A stretch of DNA of 35,537 bases, from positions 1-35,537 of the forward strand of contig JAQGID010000149.1 in the NCBI GenBank assembly GCA_028291405.1, given 5' to 3'. The notes beneath the pieces were generated by a model. That model searched no databases and was not told where the DNA came from. It saw only the letters and a list, made by a program, of their open reading frames with translations. A program made the position numbers and the translations under genes. This document shows positions 16,120 to 25,076 of this stretch, one piece after another (positions within the stretch are counted from its first letter, which is position 1; every line of letters begins with the position of its first letter). Source of the stretch: Rhodospirillales bacterium (lineage in GTDB: Bacteria > Pseudomonadota > Alphaproteobacteria > ATCC43930 > CGMCC-115725).

Positions 16120-16128
16120 TCAAGAGAC
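16112..16128 (-). other. Hairpin at the 3' end of tssA
   Basis: GTCTCTT and AAGAGAC form a perfect 7-bp inverted repeat around a 3-nt loop, overlapping the tssA stop codon. There is no T-run downstream on the minus strand, so it is not a classical intrinsic terminator. It may act as an mRNA processing or stability element between the two halves of the operon. Confidence 0.35.
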
Positions 16129-17241
16129 ATCCTTAGGTGGTTTAATTCCCGCCGTGAGAAAGTAAAGGTTTCTCGCCTCCTGGTTCGGTATCAACTCTAG
16201 GATGAGTTGCGGCATTGGCAATTTTGCTCTTCTGACAACTTCATCAATCGCGTACGACAGGTGGGATTGTGGCTCACTCTTTCGAAAGTACTGCGACACC
16301 ATGAGGAGGGTACGGAGGGCCTCGTCGCGTGTGCCGATGATCCCGACCGAAGGAACGGCGCCGCGACTGTCGCCCTCGACCGCAACGGCGGGCGTGCCGT
16401 CGGACAGCGGCGGCGTGCTCGGCGCTGCGCAGGCGAGCACATCCCGCGCTAGATGCCTAAGGGCATCACGCAGCGCCTCGAGCGTATTTCGAATGTTGGA
16501 GGCCGGCGGCGCATCGGCCCCGCACCGCGCCGCAAGCGCGGCGGTTAACCTGGCGTATTCGATGATGCATGCGTCAAGATCGTCGACCAGTTCGCGATAG
16601 AACGCAGGTGGCGTCTGGCGAACCGCGGCTTCGATCGCTTCCATCGTCGCAGCCCCGGCTGCGATCCGCGCCACAACCCTGTCGGCATCGCCGAGCTTGA
16701 GGAGATCGAACGCCTGATCGTACTGCCAAAGTGCGAAGCGGCCGAGATCGCCACCCTGGGAAATCGCGAGCTTGCGGATCGGTTGGATCAGCGTCCCATC
16801 CGACTCGCTCCCGTTGAGACCGGTGATCGGCGCGATGCGGGTGGCAAGCCCATCCTCGTCGGGCAGCGGATAGAGTCCCTCCCAGAACCCCTCGACCAGT
16901 CCGGTGATCAGGCGGAAGCCGTCACGCAACCCGGCCACGCCCGAAGCGCGAACCAGCGCCTCGGTCAGCCAAGCGGCGATCTCAAGATCCTTCGCCCGTC
17001 CGGCGATGATTTCTGGCGAGGCTTCGAGGATCGTCCGCCATGCTGGCAGGATGCCGCTCTCTTCCACCGTTCCTGATGCATCGAGTCCCCGCTCCGAGGC
17101 GCGGGCGGCGCTACGGGCATCCTTCATCTTGAAATAAAGCGAGGCCGACGACGGATCCGCCCGCAGGTCGATACCGGCTGGCGCGTCGCTGGTGATCGGC
17201 GCCAGCAGCCGGTCGAAATCGAGCAGGGAAGCAGATGCCAT
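16120..17241 (-). CDS. tssA: T6SS assembly protein TssA (ImpA N-terminal domain)
   Basis: TssA organises baseplate docking and sheath-tube growth. The 373-residue product begins with the ImpA-type N-terminal domain (APITSDAPAGIDLR near residues 15-28, then WLTEALVRASGVAGLRDGF and FWEGLYPLPDEDG near 118-130, and ITGLNG). The C-terminal part ends with SQYFRKSEPQSHLSYAIDE and LILELIPN, the usual TssA tail that contacts the sheath or baseplate. The ATG at 17241 has GAGGAG about 11 nt upstream. It lies 29 nt after pppA. Length places it among medium-sized TssA proteins. Confidence 0.92.
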   Translation of the reverse strand: MASASLLDFDRLLAPITSDAPAGIDLRADPSSASLYFKMKDARSAARASERGLDASGTVEESGILPAWRTILEASPEIIAGRAKDLEIAAWLTEALVRASGVAGLRDGFRLITGLVEGFWEGLYPLPDEDGLATRIAPITGLNGSESDGTLIQPIRKLAISQGGDLGRFALWQYDQAFDLLKLGDADRVVARIAAGAATMEAIEAAVRQTPPAFYRELVDDLDACIIEYARLTAALAARCGADAPPASNIRNTLEALRDALRHLARDVLACAAPSTPPLSDGTPAVAVEGDSRGAVPSVGIIGTRDEALRTLLMVSQYFRKSEPQSHLSYAIDEVVRRAKLPMPQLILELIPNQEARNLYFLTAGIKPPKDVS

Positions 17242-17270
17242 CGCGCCGAACTCTCCTCGTCTCGTGAATC

Positions 17271-18053
17271 CTATGATGCGGACGCGCCGGTCGCCGCGCG
17301 CACCGCCAGGACAGTGACGTTGTCGATGGCGCCACGCGCGAGCGTCGCCTTGAGGAGCGCATCCACCAACGACGCGGCAGGCCTATCGTCGAGCACCGGT
17401 GCGATCTCGGCGTCGTCGAGCATCTTGGTCAGCCCATCGCTGCAGACCAGGAACAGATCGCCGGGACAGATGCGATCCTGCACCACGTCGAGCGCGAAAT
17501 CCTCCTGCGCACCGACAGCACGTGTGATGACGTTGCCGCGCGGATGCTCCCGTGCTTGCTCCGGAGCGATGACGCCGGCCTCAACGAGTTCCTGGACCTC
17601 GCTGTGGTCGCGGGTCACCTGCTGCAGCACACCGTGTCGGACGAGGTAAAGGCGGCTGTCGCCCGCCCAGGCGCAGGCGAAGAAGCCTTCGAAGAACAGG
17701 AGGACCACCACCGTACTCGCCATCAGCTTTCCCGCACCCATCGCGCTCGCCTCGACAATCAGCTGGTCGTTGACGGCGCGCAGTCGGTCCCGGACCTCAT
17801 CGAGGAACGCCTGCGCCGATGCTGGGGAGCTGACCGCGGCGAGGGCATCGACGACCAGCGCGCTCGCCCGCGCCCCCGCCGTCGCTCCGCCGACCCCATC
17901 GGCGACTGCCCAAAGGCCGATGTCGGGACGATCGATCAACGAATCCTCGTTGACGGTGCGAACCTTGCCCGGATGGGAGCGCCCGGCGGACTCGTACGGC
18001 GCGGCGCGCCGCGCCGCACCTGATGGCCGCCTTATGGTATCTTCCAGCCCCAT
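17271..18053 (-). CDS. pppA: PP2C-type Ser/Thr phosphatase PppA
   Basis: PppA removes phosphates placed by a PpkA-type kinase on FHA proteins and so turns down T6SS assembly. The 260-residue protein has all main PP2C metal-site motifs: NED at 35-37, ADGVGG at 51-56, GDSRLYL at 131-137, TRDHS at 147-151, SDGLT at 205-209 and DNVTVL at 244-249. No signal peptide or membrane segment is seen, so it acts in the cytoplasm. The start at 18053 has GGAGG 9 nt upstream and overlaps the end of tagF by 22 nt. The matching kinase is not in the visible window, except possibly as the truncated gene at its left edge. Confidence 0.93.
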   Translation of the reverse strand: MGLEDTIRRPSGAARRAAPYESAGRSHPGKVRTVNEDSLIDRPDIGLWAVADGVGGATAGARASALVVDALAAVSSPASAQAFLDEVRDRLRAVNDQLIVEASAMGAGKLMASTVVVLLFFEGFFACAWAGDSRLYLVRHGVLQQVTRDHSEVQELVEAGVIAPEQAREHPRGNVITRAVGAQEDFALDVVQDRICPGDLFLVCSDGLTKMLDDAEIAPVLDDRPAASLVDALLKATLARGAIDNVTVLAVRAATGASAS

Positions 18054-18742
18054 TGGCCCCAGCCTCCATCAAGCAGTGCGGCGAAACCCTGCGGCGCCGG
18101 CAAGCCACGGCAACCGACCGTGACCGGCTCGAAATTCGCCGAGCCTATCGTCGACCACACCGAATAGGATTTCGTCAGATCGGCGAAGAAGCAGTCGGCG
18201 ACGGCAAGCTCCATCGCGGCCGGCTCGCCGCTGAGGACGATGCCGACCGCGGGCACAGCGGCCGGGATCGTCGATCCAAGGTCGGGGGGCGCGACCTTTG
18301 CCACTGTCGCGTCGTAAGCTTCGGGATCGAGATCTGCGGCGAGTCCGGCGAGCGCCAGATCCTCGATCTCCGCGAACCAGGCATCCGCCCGATGCATCGC
18401 ACGCACCGGCGCTACGGGACTCGGGACCGCCGCCGCGAGGAGCAGCGGGAAGCAGCGTCCGACGCGATCAACGCTAGCCATCAGAACGCCGGCGAAGGCG
18501 GCGGGACCGCAGACCCCGGGACCCATGAGAAAGCGCCAAAGCGGCGCCGAGAGATAGCGCGACTGCCATGCCTCGCCGAGTTGCTCGCGGCTACAGGCAA
18601 TGCATTCCTGGACCCAGCCGTGCCAAGCATCGACGAAGCCGCGGTCCAGACGGCGGCCGATGAAGTCGCCGCGGACCGGCAGCTTGCCGTAGAAGCCAAG
18701 CCGCGCTGCGCCTTCGGCCTCACTCACAGGTGCGACGGACAT
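18032..18742 (-). CDS. tagF: T6SS regulator TagF (ImpM)
   Basis: TagF is a post-translational repressor of T6SS assembly in Pseudomonas and Agrobacterium. The 236-residue product shows the family start LGFYGKLPVRGDFIGRRL (near 15-32), a WHGWVQE helix, PLWRFLMGPGVCGP, the DRVGRCFPLLLAA strand and a C-terminal region with SVWSTIG. Start at 18742 overlaps tssM by 19 nt; the stop overlaps pppA by 22 nt, so tssM, tagF and pppA look translationally coupled. The longer frame to 18907 lies inside tssM and has no family content. Confidence 0.92.
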   Translation of the reverse strand: MSVAPVSEAEGAARLGFYGKLPVRGDFIGRRLDRGFVDAWHGWVQECIACSREQLGEAWQSRYLSAPLWRFLMGPGVCGPAAFAGVLMASVDRVGRCFPLLLAAAVPSPVAPVRAMHRADAWFAEIEDLALAGLAADLDPEAYDATVAKVAPPDLGSTIPAAVPAVGIVLSGEPAAMELAVADCFFADLTKSYSVWSTIGSANFEPVTVGCRGLPAPQGFAALLDGGWGQWGWKIP

Positions 18743-21700
18743 CGGAAGCCCCCGAGCTCCTTCATTGTCAGGGCATTGAGGACACTGTTTGCGTGCAGCT
18801 CGTATACGGCCTTGCGGGCGCCCAGGACAAAGGTGACCCGCACGCGGTCGGAAAGGCCAGGCACCTCCTCCCGGGCGCCGTGATCGAACAATCGGAAAAG
18901 CGCCCAAGCGCCGCTCTCGCCGATACTCGACGGTTGACCCGGCACCTCCGGCAAGAACGTCAGCCGCACTGGTTGCTGCCGCGTATCCGGCCAGGAGATC
19001 TCGGCCGGTTGCGCGGCGCCGGAACCGTAATCGGTCTCGCCGCCGCCAATCTGGAGGACCGCGCGCGTCACACCCGGATCGTGCGATACTGGCGTAATCT
19101 GCCAGCGCAGCGCCGGCGATGTCGCGGCGTTCGGAAAGAACAGATCCCGGATCACAGCGGCGCGCTGAAACTGCGCGAGCGCGTCCGGCGCGATCACAAG
19201 CTCACTGCTGGCCTTCCACGGTGTTCGTGCGGTATCGACAAACGGCTTGATTCGGGCGGTGACGAAACCATCGATCAGCCCGCCGGGCTTAAAAAGCCGC
19301 GTGAAATCATCGAGATTGACGTCGACGGGGCTGCTCCGCACCATCGGATAGCGATTATCTAGCGCCTTGCTGCAGAAACCGTAGACCTCCGACCGCCAGG
19401 TGGAATCGAGGTCCGATCGGGTGCTGCCGCTGCGCAGCGCCGTCAGATTTGCCGCCATCGCCGAAACGGCGGCGCGGAGCGAAACGGGCAGGCGCGCAGC
19501 GGTGCCGGCGAGATTGGCGAGCGGACTGCCGGGCGGCACCGGCGTCGCCGCCCCGCCGACACCGGCTTGCGCCAGCTGCGAAACCTGGGTGTACACGTCG
19601 CCGAGCTGGCGAATGAGATCATCGATCGGTCCCGGCCCCGAGCCGCCGCTCCCGACGAAGTCGCGCAGGGTCTGGAAGTGATCGGCGATGCGGACAGCCG
19701 CCGCCGACGGCAGCGGCTGTCCGAGCGTCGCCGCGATCTTGGCGGCGGCCTGGGCGACGGCCGCAGCCGGAAGACCCGCCGGCGGACGTGTCGGATCCGT
19801 CTCCGCGGCCACCGCGACATATAGGGCCTTCAAGGGCGAGGACGGGCTGGCGAGAATGTTGAGCGCGTCCGCAGCTTGGGTCATGTCGCGAAGGCGTACG
19901 ACCGCGAGGTCGCTCAAGAGCGCATCCCAACTCCGAGTATAATCGTTGGCATAGAGCTCGGAGACGTCGCGCTGCAATCCCGCTTCGACCTGAGCCCCCC
20001 CGGGGGGCGCGTCGCCGAGCAGCCAGCTGTCGCGCGAGACCCGACCGGCTGCGTCCGCCAGCGCCGGCAGGAACACCATGTCGTAACCGGCCGGCGTGAA
20101 AAGTCCCGGGATTGCCTCGGTCAACGGTTTCCCGGAGGTCCGCGTCAGTACCTGCTCTGCGGCGGCACCGGCGTGGTCGATCGGCCGCCATGGCGCGAGC
20201 CGGCGAGCCGCGGTGCTGTGCGTGATGGCGTCATACGTCCGGGTGGCGAGCGGCGTCTGCCCGAGCACGCTTCGCGCCAAAGCGATGAGCTGGCCATCGA
20301 GCGAGGTCTCGGGCAGCGGCTTGGCCAGGAGCGCGTCGAGATGCTGCGACAGGTCGCTGCGAGCGGCATCGCGCTCGCTTCCTGGAAGAGTCGCGCTCCA
20401 CTCTGACGTCAACCATCCCTTGACCAGCTCCTTGTCGAGCGGTCCCTGCCCACCCAGCATGAGATAGACCTTGAGCGCCGGCTCGACCGCGTCCGGCGTC
20501 GCGAGACTCGTCTGCAGGCGGCCGCCGACGCGCATCAGGAGACGCGGCAGGAACACCTTCTCGAGGGCGCGGCGATAGACGATGTCCGCCGCCGATCCAA
20601 GCTTGTCCCCTTGATAGAGGCCGAAGCCTAGGACGTCCGGATTTCCGCCGGCCGGCGTACCGAATTCCGTCGTCGCGGCGCGGATGATCCGTAATGGCGG
20701 CAGCGTCCGCTCGACATCCCGGTCGGCGATCACCGGGATAGCGAGGGGCTCCACCTGTGTCTGGTACTCGGCCAGGGCGCGGTCGGTTTGCGTGATGAGC
20801 CGCCGATTACCGAAATAGCTCGCCGTCAACAGTCCGACACCCGCAGCGACAACCAGGAGCGCGGTCGCATAGGCGCCGCGCCGCAGCCAAGCGGCGCGAC
20901 GCTCCAACGCCGCAGCCGCGGAGGCGACGCCGGCTTCCGGAAAAATGACGCCGCGCAGCAGACGAGTCAGGAAATAGCTCCGACCTTGACCGCTGAATGC
21001 CGGAACGCGCTGGCGGTCGAGACCGAAACTCGCCGCCATCGCGCCCATCATGCGATCGATCGGCGTTCCCTCCTGGGTTCCGCTGGTGAAGTAGATCCCG
21101 CGGAGGAGCGGCCGCCCCTCAAAACGGTTCGGCATGAAGATCTCGTCGAGGAATTCGCGCAGCGGCTCCTTCAGCGACGCGAGCTGGGCGGGAAAGCCGA
21201 AGACGACGGCGCGGCGGTTGACGTCTGACTCGCTTTGGATGCGTGCCAGCAAGCGGTCATTGAGCCGCTGGACCAAGGCGTCGAAGCCCGTGGAAAACCC
21301 GGCAACGGCGGACTCGCCCGCGCCGTCGTCGAGCGGCAAGGTGACGCCCCACACCTGCTCGCGCGCCTCGCGATCGAGATCGTCGAAGAATTCGACGAAG
21401 CCGGCGATCAAGTCGGCCTTGGTGAAGAGGACGTAGACCGGAAAGCGAACGCCAAGCGCGGTATGAAGCTCATGCAGTCGCCGGCGGATCGCGTCGGCGT
21501 GTGCCTGACGCTCCCCGGCCGGCAAGCCGGCGATGTCGCCGATGCTGATCGCGACGAGAGCGCCGCTCAGCGGCTGGCGCGGCCGGAACTTCTTGAGAAG
21601 TCCGAGGAAGCCGCGCCAGGCGGCGTTGTCGACCGCGACCTCGCTGTCCTGGGTCGTATAGCGTCCGGCGGTATCGAGCAGCACCGCCTCGTCGGTAAAC

Positions 21701-22224
21701 CACCAGTCGCAATTTCGCGTGCCGCCGGCGCCCTTGACGGCGTCCCGGCGTGCTCCGCGGGCGAGCGGGAAATTGAGCCCGGAATTCGCCAGCGCCGTCG
21801 TCTTGCCGGAGCCGGGCGGACCGATCAGCATGTACCAGGGTAGTTGATAGAGATAACGCCTGCCCCGCCCCCCCGCCGCGCTGTGCTTGAGCATCATCAG
21901 CGCCTCGGCGAGACCTTGGCGCAGGGTCTCGACCTCCTCCGTGGCCGCGTCCCGCCCTCGCTCTGCCTCAGCCGGCGCCGCGGTGAGCGATTCGACCATG
22001 CGCGTGTCGGTTTTTCTCTGCCTTGCTGGTGCCAGCAAATTCCCTACGCCCCAGCCGACCATGATGACGAGCACGACGATCAGCCGGACGGTCGGGGCTT
22101 CGAAGACGTGGATGTCGCCGACGGCAATGAGCGGGCCAGCGAACCAGATCAGCAGCGCGAGGAGGATTGCCCCAATAAGCGTCACGAGCCACCGCGCGGT
22201 GAGGATGCGAATGAGGCGCTTCAT
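18724..22224 (-). CDS. tssM: T6SS membrane-complex protein TssM (IcmF)
   Basis: TssM spans the inner membrane and forms the trans-envelope channel with TssL (and TssJ where present). The 1166-residue protein has two N-terminal membrane segments (about 13-33 and 46-64), a cytoplasmic NTPase-like domain with Walker A GPPGSGKTT at about 135-143, a third membrane segment near 450-470, and a large periplasmic part with the IcmF-related and C-terminal beta domains (late motifs ISWPDTRQQPVRLTF and WALFRLFDHG). The intact Walker A is notable because some TssM lack it. Start at 22224 is 13 nt after tssL. Length and layout are normal. Confidence 0.95.
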   Translation of the reverse strand: MKRLIRILTARWLVTLIGAILLALLIWFAGPLIAVGDIHVFEAPTVRLIVVLVIMVGWGVGNLLAPARQRKTDTRMVESLTAAPAEAERGRDAATEEVETLRQGLAEALMMLKHSAAGGRGRRYLYQLPWYMLIGPPGSGKTTALANSGLNFPLARGARRDAVKGAGGTRNCDWWFTDEAVLLDTAGRYTTQDSEVAVDNAAWRGFLGLLKKFRPRQPLSGALVAISIGDIAGLPAGERQAHADAIRRRLHELHTALGVRFPVYVLFTKADLIAGFVEFFDDLDREAREQVWGVTLPLDDGAGESAVAGFSTGFDALVQRLNDRLLARIQSESDVNRRAVVFGFPAQLASLKEPLREFLDEIFMPNRFEGRPLLRGIYFTSGTQEGTPIDRMMGAMAASFGLDRQRVPAFSGQGRSYFLTRLLRGVIFPEAGVASAAAALERRAAWLRRGAYATALLVVAAGVGLLTASYFGNRRLITQTDRALAEYQTQVEPLAIPVIADRDVERTLPPLRIIRAATTEFGTPAGGNPDVLGFGLYQGDKLGSAADIVYRRALEKVFLPRLLMRVGGRLQTSLATPDAVEPALKVYLMLGGQGPLDKELVKGWLTSEWSATLPGSERDAARSDLSQHLDALLAKPLPETSLDGQLIALARSVLGQTPLATRTYDAITHSTAARRLAPWRPIDHAGAAAEQVLTRTSGKPLTEAIPGLFTPAGYDMVFLPALADAAGRVSRDSWLLGDAPPGGAQVEAGLQRDVSELYANDYTRSWDALLSDLAVVRLRDMTQAADALNILASPSSPLKALYVAVAAETDPTRPPAGLPAAAVAQAAAKIAATLGQPLPSAAAVRIADHFQTLRDFVGSGGSGPGPIDDLIRQLGDVYTQVSQLAQAGVGGAATPVPPGSPLANLAGTAARLPVSLRAAVSAMAANLTALRSGSTRSDLDSTWRSEVYGFCSKALDNRYPMVRSSPVDVNLDDFTRLFKPGGLIDGFVTARIKPFVDTARTPWKASSELVIAPDALAQFQRAAVIRDLFFPNAATSPALRWQITPVSHDPGVTRAVLQIGGGETDYGSGAAQPAEISWPDTRQQPVRLTFLPEVPGQPSSIGESGAWALFRLFDHGAREEVPGLSDRVRVTFVLGARKAVYELHANSVLNALTMKELGGFRCPSHL

Positions 22225-22237
22225 CGCGGTCCCGCCG

Positions 22238-23587
22238 TCACTTCGCCGCTGCCATGGGCGGGGCGTTCTGCTCCGGCTTGCTCAGCACGACTTCGATGCG
22301 GCGATTGGCAGCGCGGCCTTCCGTCGTGTTGTTCGGCGCCAAAGGATCCGCGTCGGCGAGTCCTTCCGCCGTGACTCGCGCCGGCTGGGCAAGCGACTTT
22401 CGAATGATCTCGGCGACTGCGTCGGCACGCGCCTTGGAGAGCTGATAATTCGACGGGAAGCGCAGCGATCGGATCGGCACATTGTCGGTATGCCCCAGCA
22501 CCGCGACCCCGCCGGGCTCGGCGTCGAGCGCCGCGGCGACGCGTTGCAAAGGCGGCAGGAGCGCCTGACTGAGCGTGGCGCTGCCCGAGGCGAACATATC
22601 CTGGCTCGTCAATCGGATCGTCGCTGCCCGGCCCGTCTCCGACAGCGTCACCAGTCGGTCACGGATCTCCGGCGCGAGGAATGCCCGCAGGCGGTCAAGC
22701 GTCCCATCATGTGCTGCCGGCGGCGGCGCGGGAGTTGCCACTTGCAACGCGACATTGCCGGTCGGACGCAGCTGCGCCATGCGATCGTACGTCGCGTCGG
22801 ATGCGCCCGCGAGCGCCAAGCTGAAACCCATGTAGCACAAGAGAAGTACGGCGGCTGCCGCTGCCGCTACGACCCAACCCGGCAAGATGGCGGTGATCGG
22901 ACGATGCGGCTTTTCGACCCCGCGCCATTGCGGCGAGAGTCCGCGCTCGAACTCGCCGCGGCGTTGCCGTACCGTGGCATAGACGCCCTCGCGGATCAGC
23001 ACGAGCTCGCTCGCGCCACGCGCCGTCACGCGAAGCCGTCCCTCGAAGCCCAACGAGAGGCAGAGATACATCAGCTCGAGGACGTCGCCGAACCGCCCCG
23101 GGTCGCGCTGCAGATGCGCCAAGTACTCGAAGAATCGCTCGCCGCCCGAGACGTCGTTGTGGAACGTACCCGTCATGCTCTGGCGCGCCCAGCCCGTCCC
23201 ACCCCACGGCGTATTGCTGATGACGTCGTCGATGGTGGCGCAGAGCGCGTAATGGGCCGCCTTCTGCGCGTCAGCGGACAGACCGGTCGCGGCCGCGCGT
23301 TGCGCGAAGCTCCGAAGCGCGGCGACGACCCGCTGCCGCAACCCCTCGAGGTCTCGCTGCTGCAGCGAATTTCGCAATCGCGTCAAAAGTCCGAGGAGCG
23401 GCCCCGCCGCTGCGACGAGGGGGTTGAGACCGCCGGCATCGAGCGCGGCGAGCTCGGACGGTGATGCGGCGGCAGCCGATGGAGCGCCAGGCTTCTCGCT
23501 CGGACGCGGCGGCAGCCGACCGGCGGGATTGGGACGGATGACCGTCCGGTCGTCATCGTCCTCAGCGAAGGGGTTGCCGTCGATCAT
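22238..23587 (-). CDS. tssL: T6SS membrane-complex protein TssL with C-terminal OmpA-like domain
   Basis: The 449-residue product has a Pro/Asp-rich N-terminus (1-40), a cytoplasmic DotU domain (about 50-225) with the TIDDVISNTPWG motif near 118-128, a single membrane segment at about 237-260, and a periplasmic OmpA-family domain (about 325-440) with LGHTDNVPI and NYQLSKARADAV. The OmpA domain should anchor the complex to peptidoglycan. This type of 'evolved' TssL is known. It matters here because no tssJ lipoprotein gene is present. The gene lies 6 nt after tssK and 13 nt before tssM. Confidence 0.95.
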   Translation of the reverse strand: MIDGNPFAEDDDDRTVIRPNPAGRLPPRPSEKPGAPSAAAASPSELAALDAGGLNPLVAAAGPLLGLLTRLRNSLQQRDLEGLRQRVVAALRSFAQRAAATGLSADAQKAAHYALCATIDDVISNTPWGGTGWARQSMTGTFHNDVSGGERFFEYLAHLQRDPGRFGDVLELMYLCLSLGFEGRLRVTARGASELVLIREGVYATVRQRRGEFERGLSPQWRGVEKPHRPITAILPGWVVAAAAAAVLLLCYMGFSLALAGASDATYDRMAQLRPTGNVALQVATPAPPPAAHDGTLDRLRAFLAPEIRDRLVTLSETGRAATIRLTSQDMFASGSATLSQALLPPLQRVAAALDAEPGGVAVLGHTDNVPIRSLRFPSNYQLSKARADAVAEIIRKSLAQPARVTAEGLADADPLAPNNTTEGRAANRRIEVVLSKPEQNAPPMAAAK

Positions 23588-23593
23588 CGCTCG

Positions 23594-24943
23594 TCATTGC
23601 CCCTTGATCGCCCAGAGCTCCAGGCCGAGGCCCGGAACGTCGCCCGGAACGTATATCGCGAGACCTCCGGAGCCGCCGGGCTGCTGCATCTGCTTCCAAT
23701 GCGCCCCGCCACGTTCCATCTCGAAATAGACGGCGCTTGCGTGATAGGGCAGCTGGCGCGGCGCGACTGGCAACGGCCGCAGCGCGATGCCGGGAAGCGC
23801 GACATTGACGAGCTGAGCGATCTGCTCGACCGGGCCGACCTTTGCCTGGTGCGGGAAGTTGCGACGCAAAGTCTCGGCTGGAACGTCAGCTTTTACCGCC
23901 AGGACGAACCCCGCCTGCGTGAAAAGCGAGCGATCGTGGACGATGCCGACGCGCACGCCGTAGGGACGCTCCTGCAGCGGGATCGGCACCGCATTCTGCT
24001 CGAGCACCGCGCTCAGCGCCTGACGAAGGTCGGCAAGAAGCGGCGCGAAGGTCGCCTGGAGATCCGTATGATCGTACGGCGGAAAACGCGACGGACGCTT
24101 CGACCGCGTAACGAAGGTCGCGAGCTCGCCGGCAATCTCGACGGTCTTCGCATAGAAAGTCTCGGGATGCAGCTGTCCCGCATCGGCCGCGAAATGCGCC
24201 AGCAGCGGCTCGTAACGGTTGACCGCCTGCAGCAGGAGGAAATCGGCGATCTCAGCGACCCCCGTCGCGCCAGGGGCCGCGACTCGTGCCGCCAGCGCCT
24301 CGCCGCGGTGGTGCAGGAGCCCCTGCAGCTCGGCGAGAAAAGCCGGGAGCGGCGGCTGCGCAGCGCAATTGAGTGCCGGGGCGATATAGCCCTCGTCGAG
24401 GACGATGTTCTTGTCGGCGCGAATCTCGATGATGCGCGCAAGCCCGAGGCAGACGTATCCCGCACGGTCGCCCGTCTCGAGAAGATAGCGTAGGCGGAGC
24501 TTGCCGATCTGAACCGGTGCCTCGGCGTCGCTCCCGGCGACGATGTCCGCCGCTTGGTGCTCGTCCGAGGTGTAGCGTGCGCCGCTTGCGTCGCCGTCGC
24601 GCAGACTGACCTCGACGGCACCGGGCTGGCGCACCGGCAGGCCGAGATAGACGATGCAGTTCCGTGTGTTCTCCGGGATTTCGAGCGCTGGCGGATGATC
24701 GGCATCGTCCGGTATGCGGAACGGCGTGCCGTCGTCCAGGATGCCGCGGCAGGCGATCACCGCAAACTTGCCGATCGCCAGGAGCTCGCGATTTATCGCA
24801 ACGTCGCTGACGCCCCAGGCGTGCGATCGCAATCCCTCGGCACGGCCGCGGACGAGCCGTTCGACGTAGCGGTCGAACTGTTGAAAATGCTGCGCCCGGA
24901 GGAACATACCCTCCGTCCAGACGACCTTATTGTCCCAACCCAT
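23594..24943 (-). CDS. tssK: T6SS baseplate-membrane connector TssK
   Basis: TssK trimers connect the baseplate to TssL/TssM and bind TssFG. The 449-residue product begins MGWDNKVVWTEGMFLRAQHF, the typical opening, followed by ALEIPEN..NCIVYLGLPV near residues 85-105, the KLRLRYLLE strand and the C-terminal FNFPHQ-like RRNFPHQAKVGPVEQI region near 375-390. The start at 24943 is preceded by AAAGGGG with short spacing; an upstream start at 24994 is unlikely. A 133-nt gap separates it from tagH. No motif supports another function. Confidence 0.95.
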   Translation of the reverse strand: MGWDNKVVWTEGMFLRAQHFQQFDRYVERLVRGRAEGLRSHAWGVSDVAINRELLAIGKFAVIACRGILDDGTPFRIPDDADHPPALEIPENTRNCIVYLGLPVRQPGAVEVSLRDGDASGARYTSDEHQAADIVAGSDAEAPVQIGKLRLRYLLETGDRAGYVCLGLARIIEIRADKNIVLDEGYIAPALNCAAQPPLPAFLAELQGLLHHRGEALAARVAAPGATGVAEIADFLLLQAVNRYEPLLAHFAADAGQLHPETFYAKTVEIAGELATFVTRSKRPSRFPPYDHTDLQATFAPLLADLRQALSAVLEQNAVPIPLQERPYGVRVGIVHDRSLFTQAGFVLAVKADVPAETLRRNFPHQAKVGPVEQIAQLVNVALPGIALRPLPVAPRQLPYHASAVYFEMERGGAHWKQMQQPGGSGGLAIYVPGDVPGLGLELWAIKGQ

Positions 24944-25076
24944 CCCGCCCCTTTCAACGTCCCCGTCGCGCGGCGGTCGGCGATTGTCGCGCAACGCGCC
25001 GCGCGGCTCTCCGGTAGTTTCTCCACGTCAGCGCCCGTATGTCCCCCCTGTGCCCGGCCCCGGGCCCCGTGTGCGG
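24944..25076 (-). other. tagH-tssK intergenic gap
   Basis: This 133-nt stretch is G/C-rich with a short self-complementary GGCCCCGGGCC run around 25059-25069. No open frame for a small lipoprotein (tssJ) is found. No promoter or T-tract terminator is evident. Confidence 0.35.
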
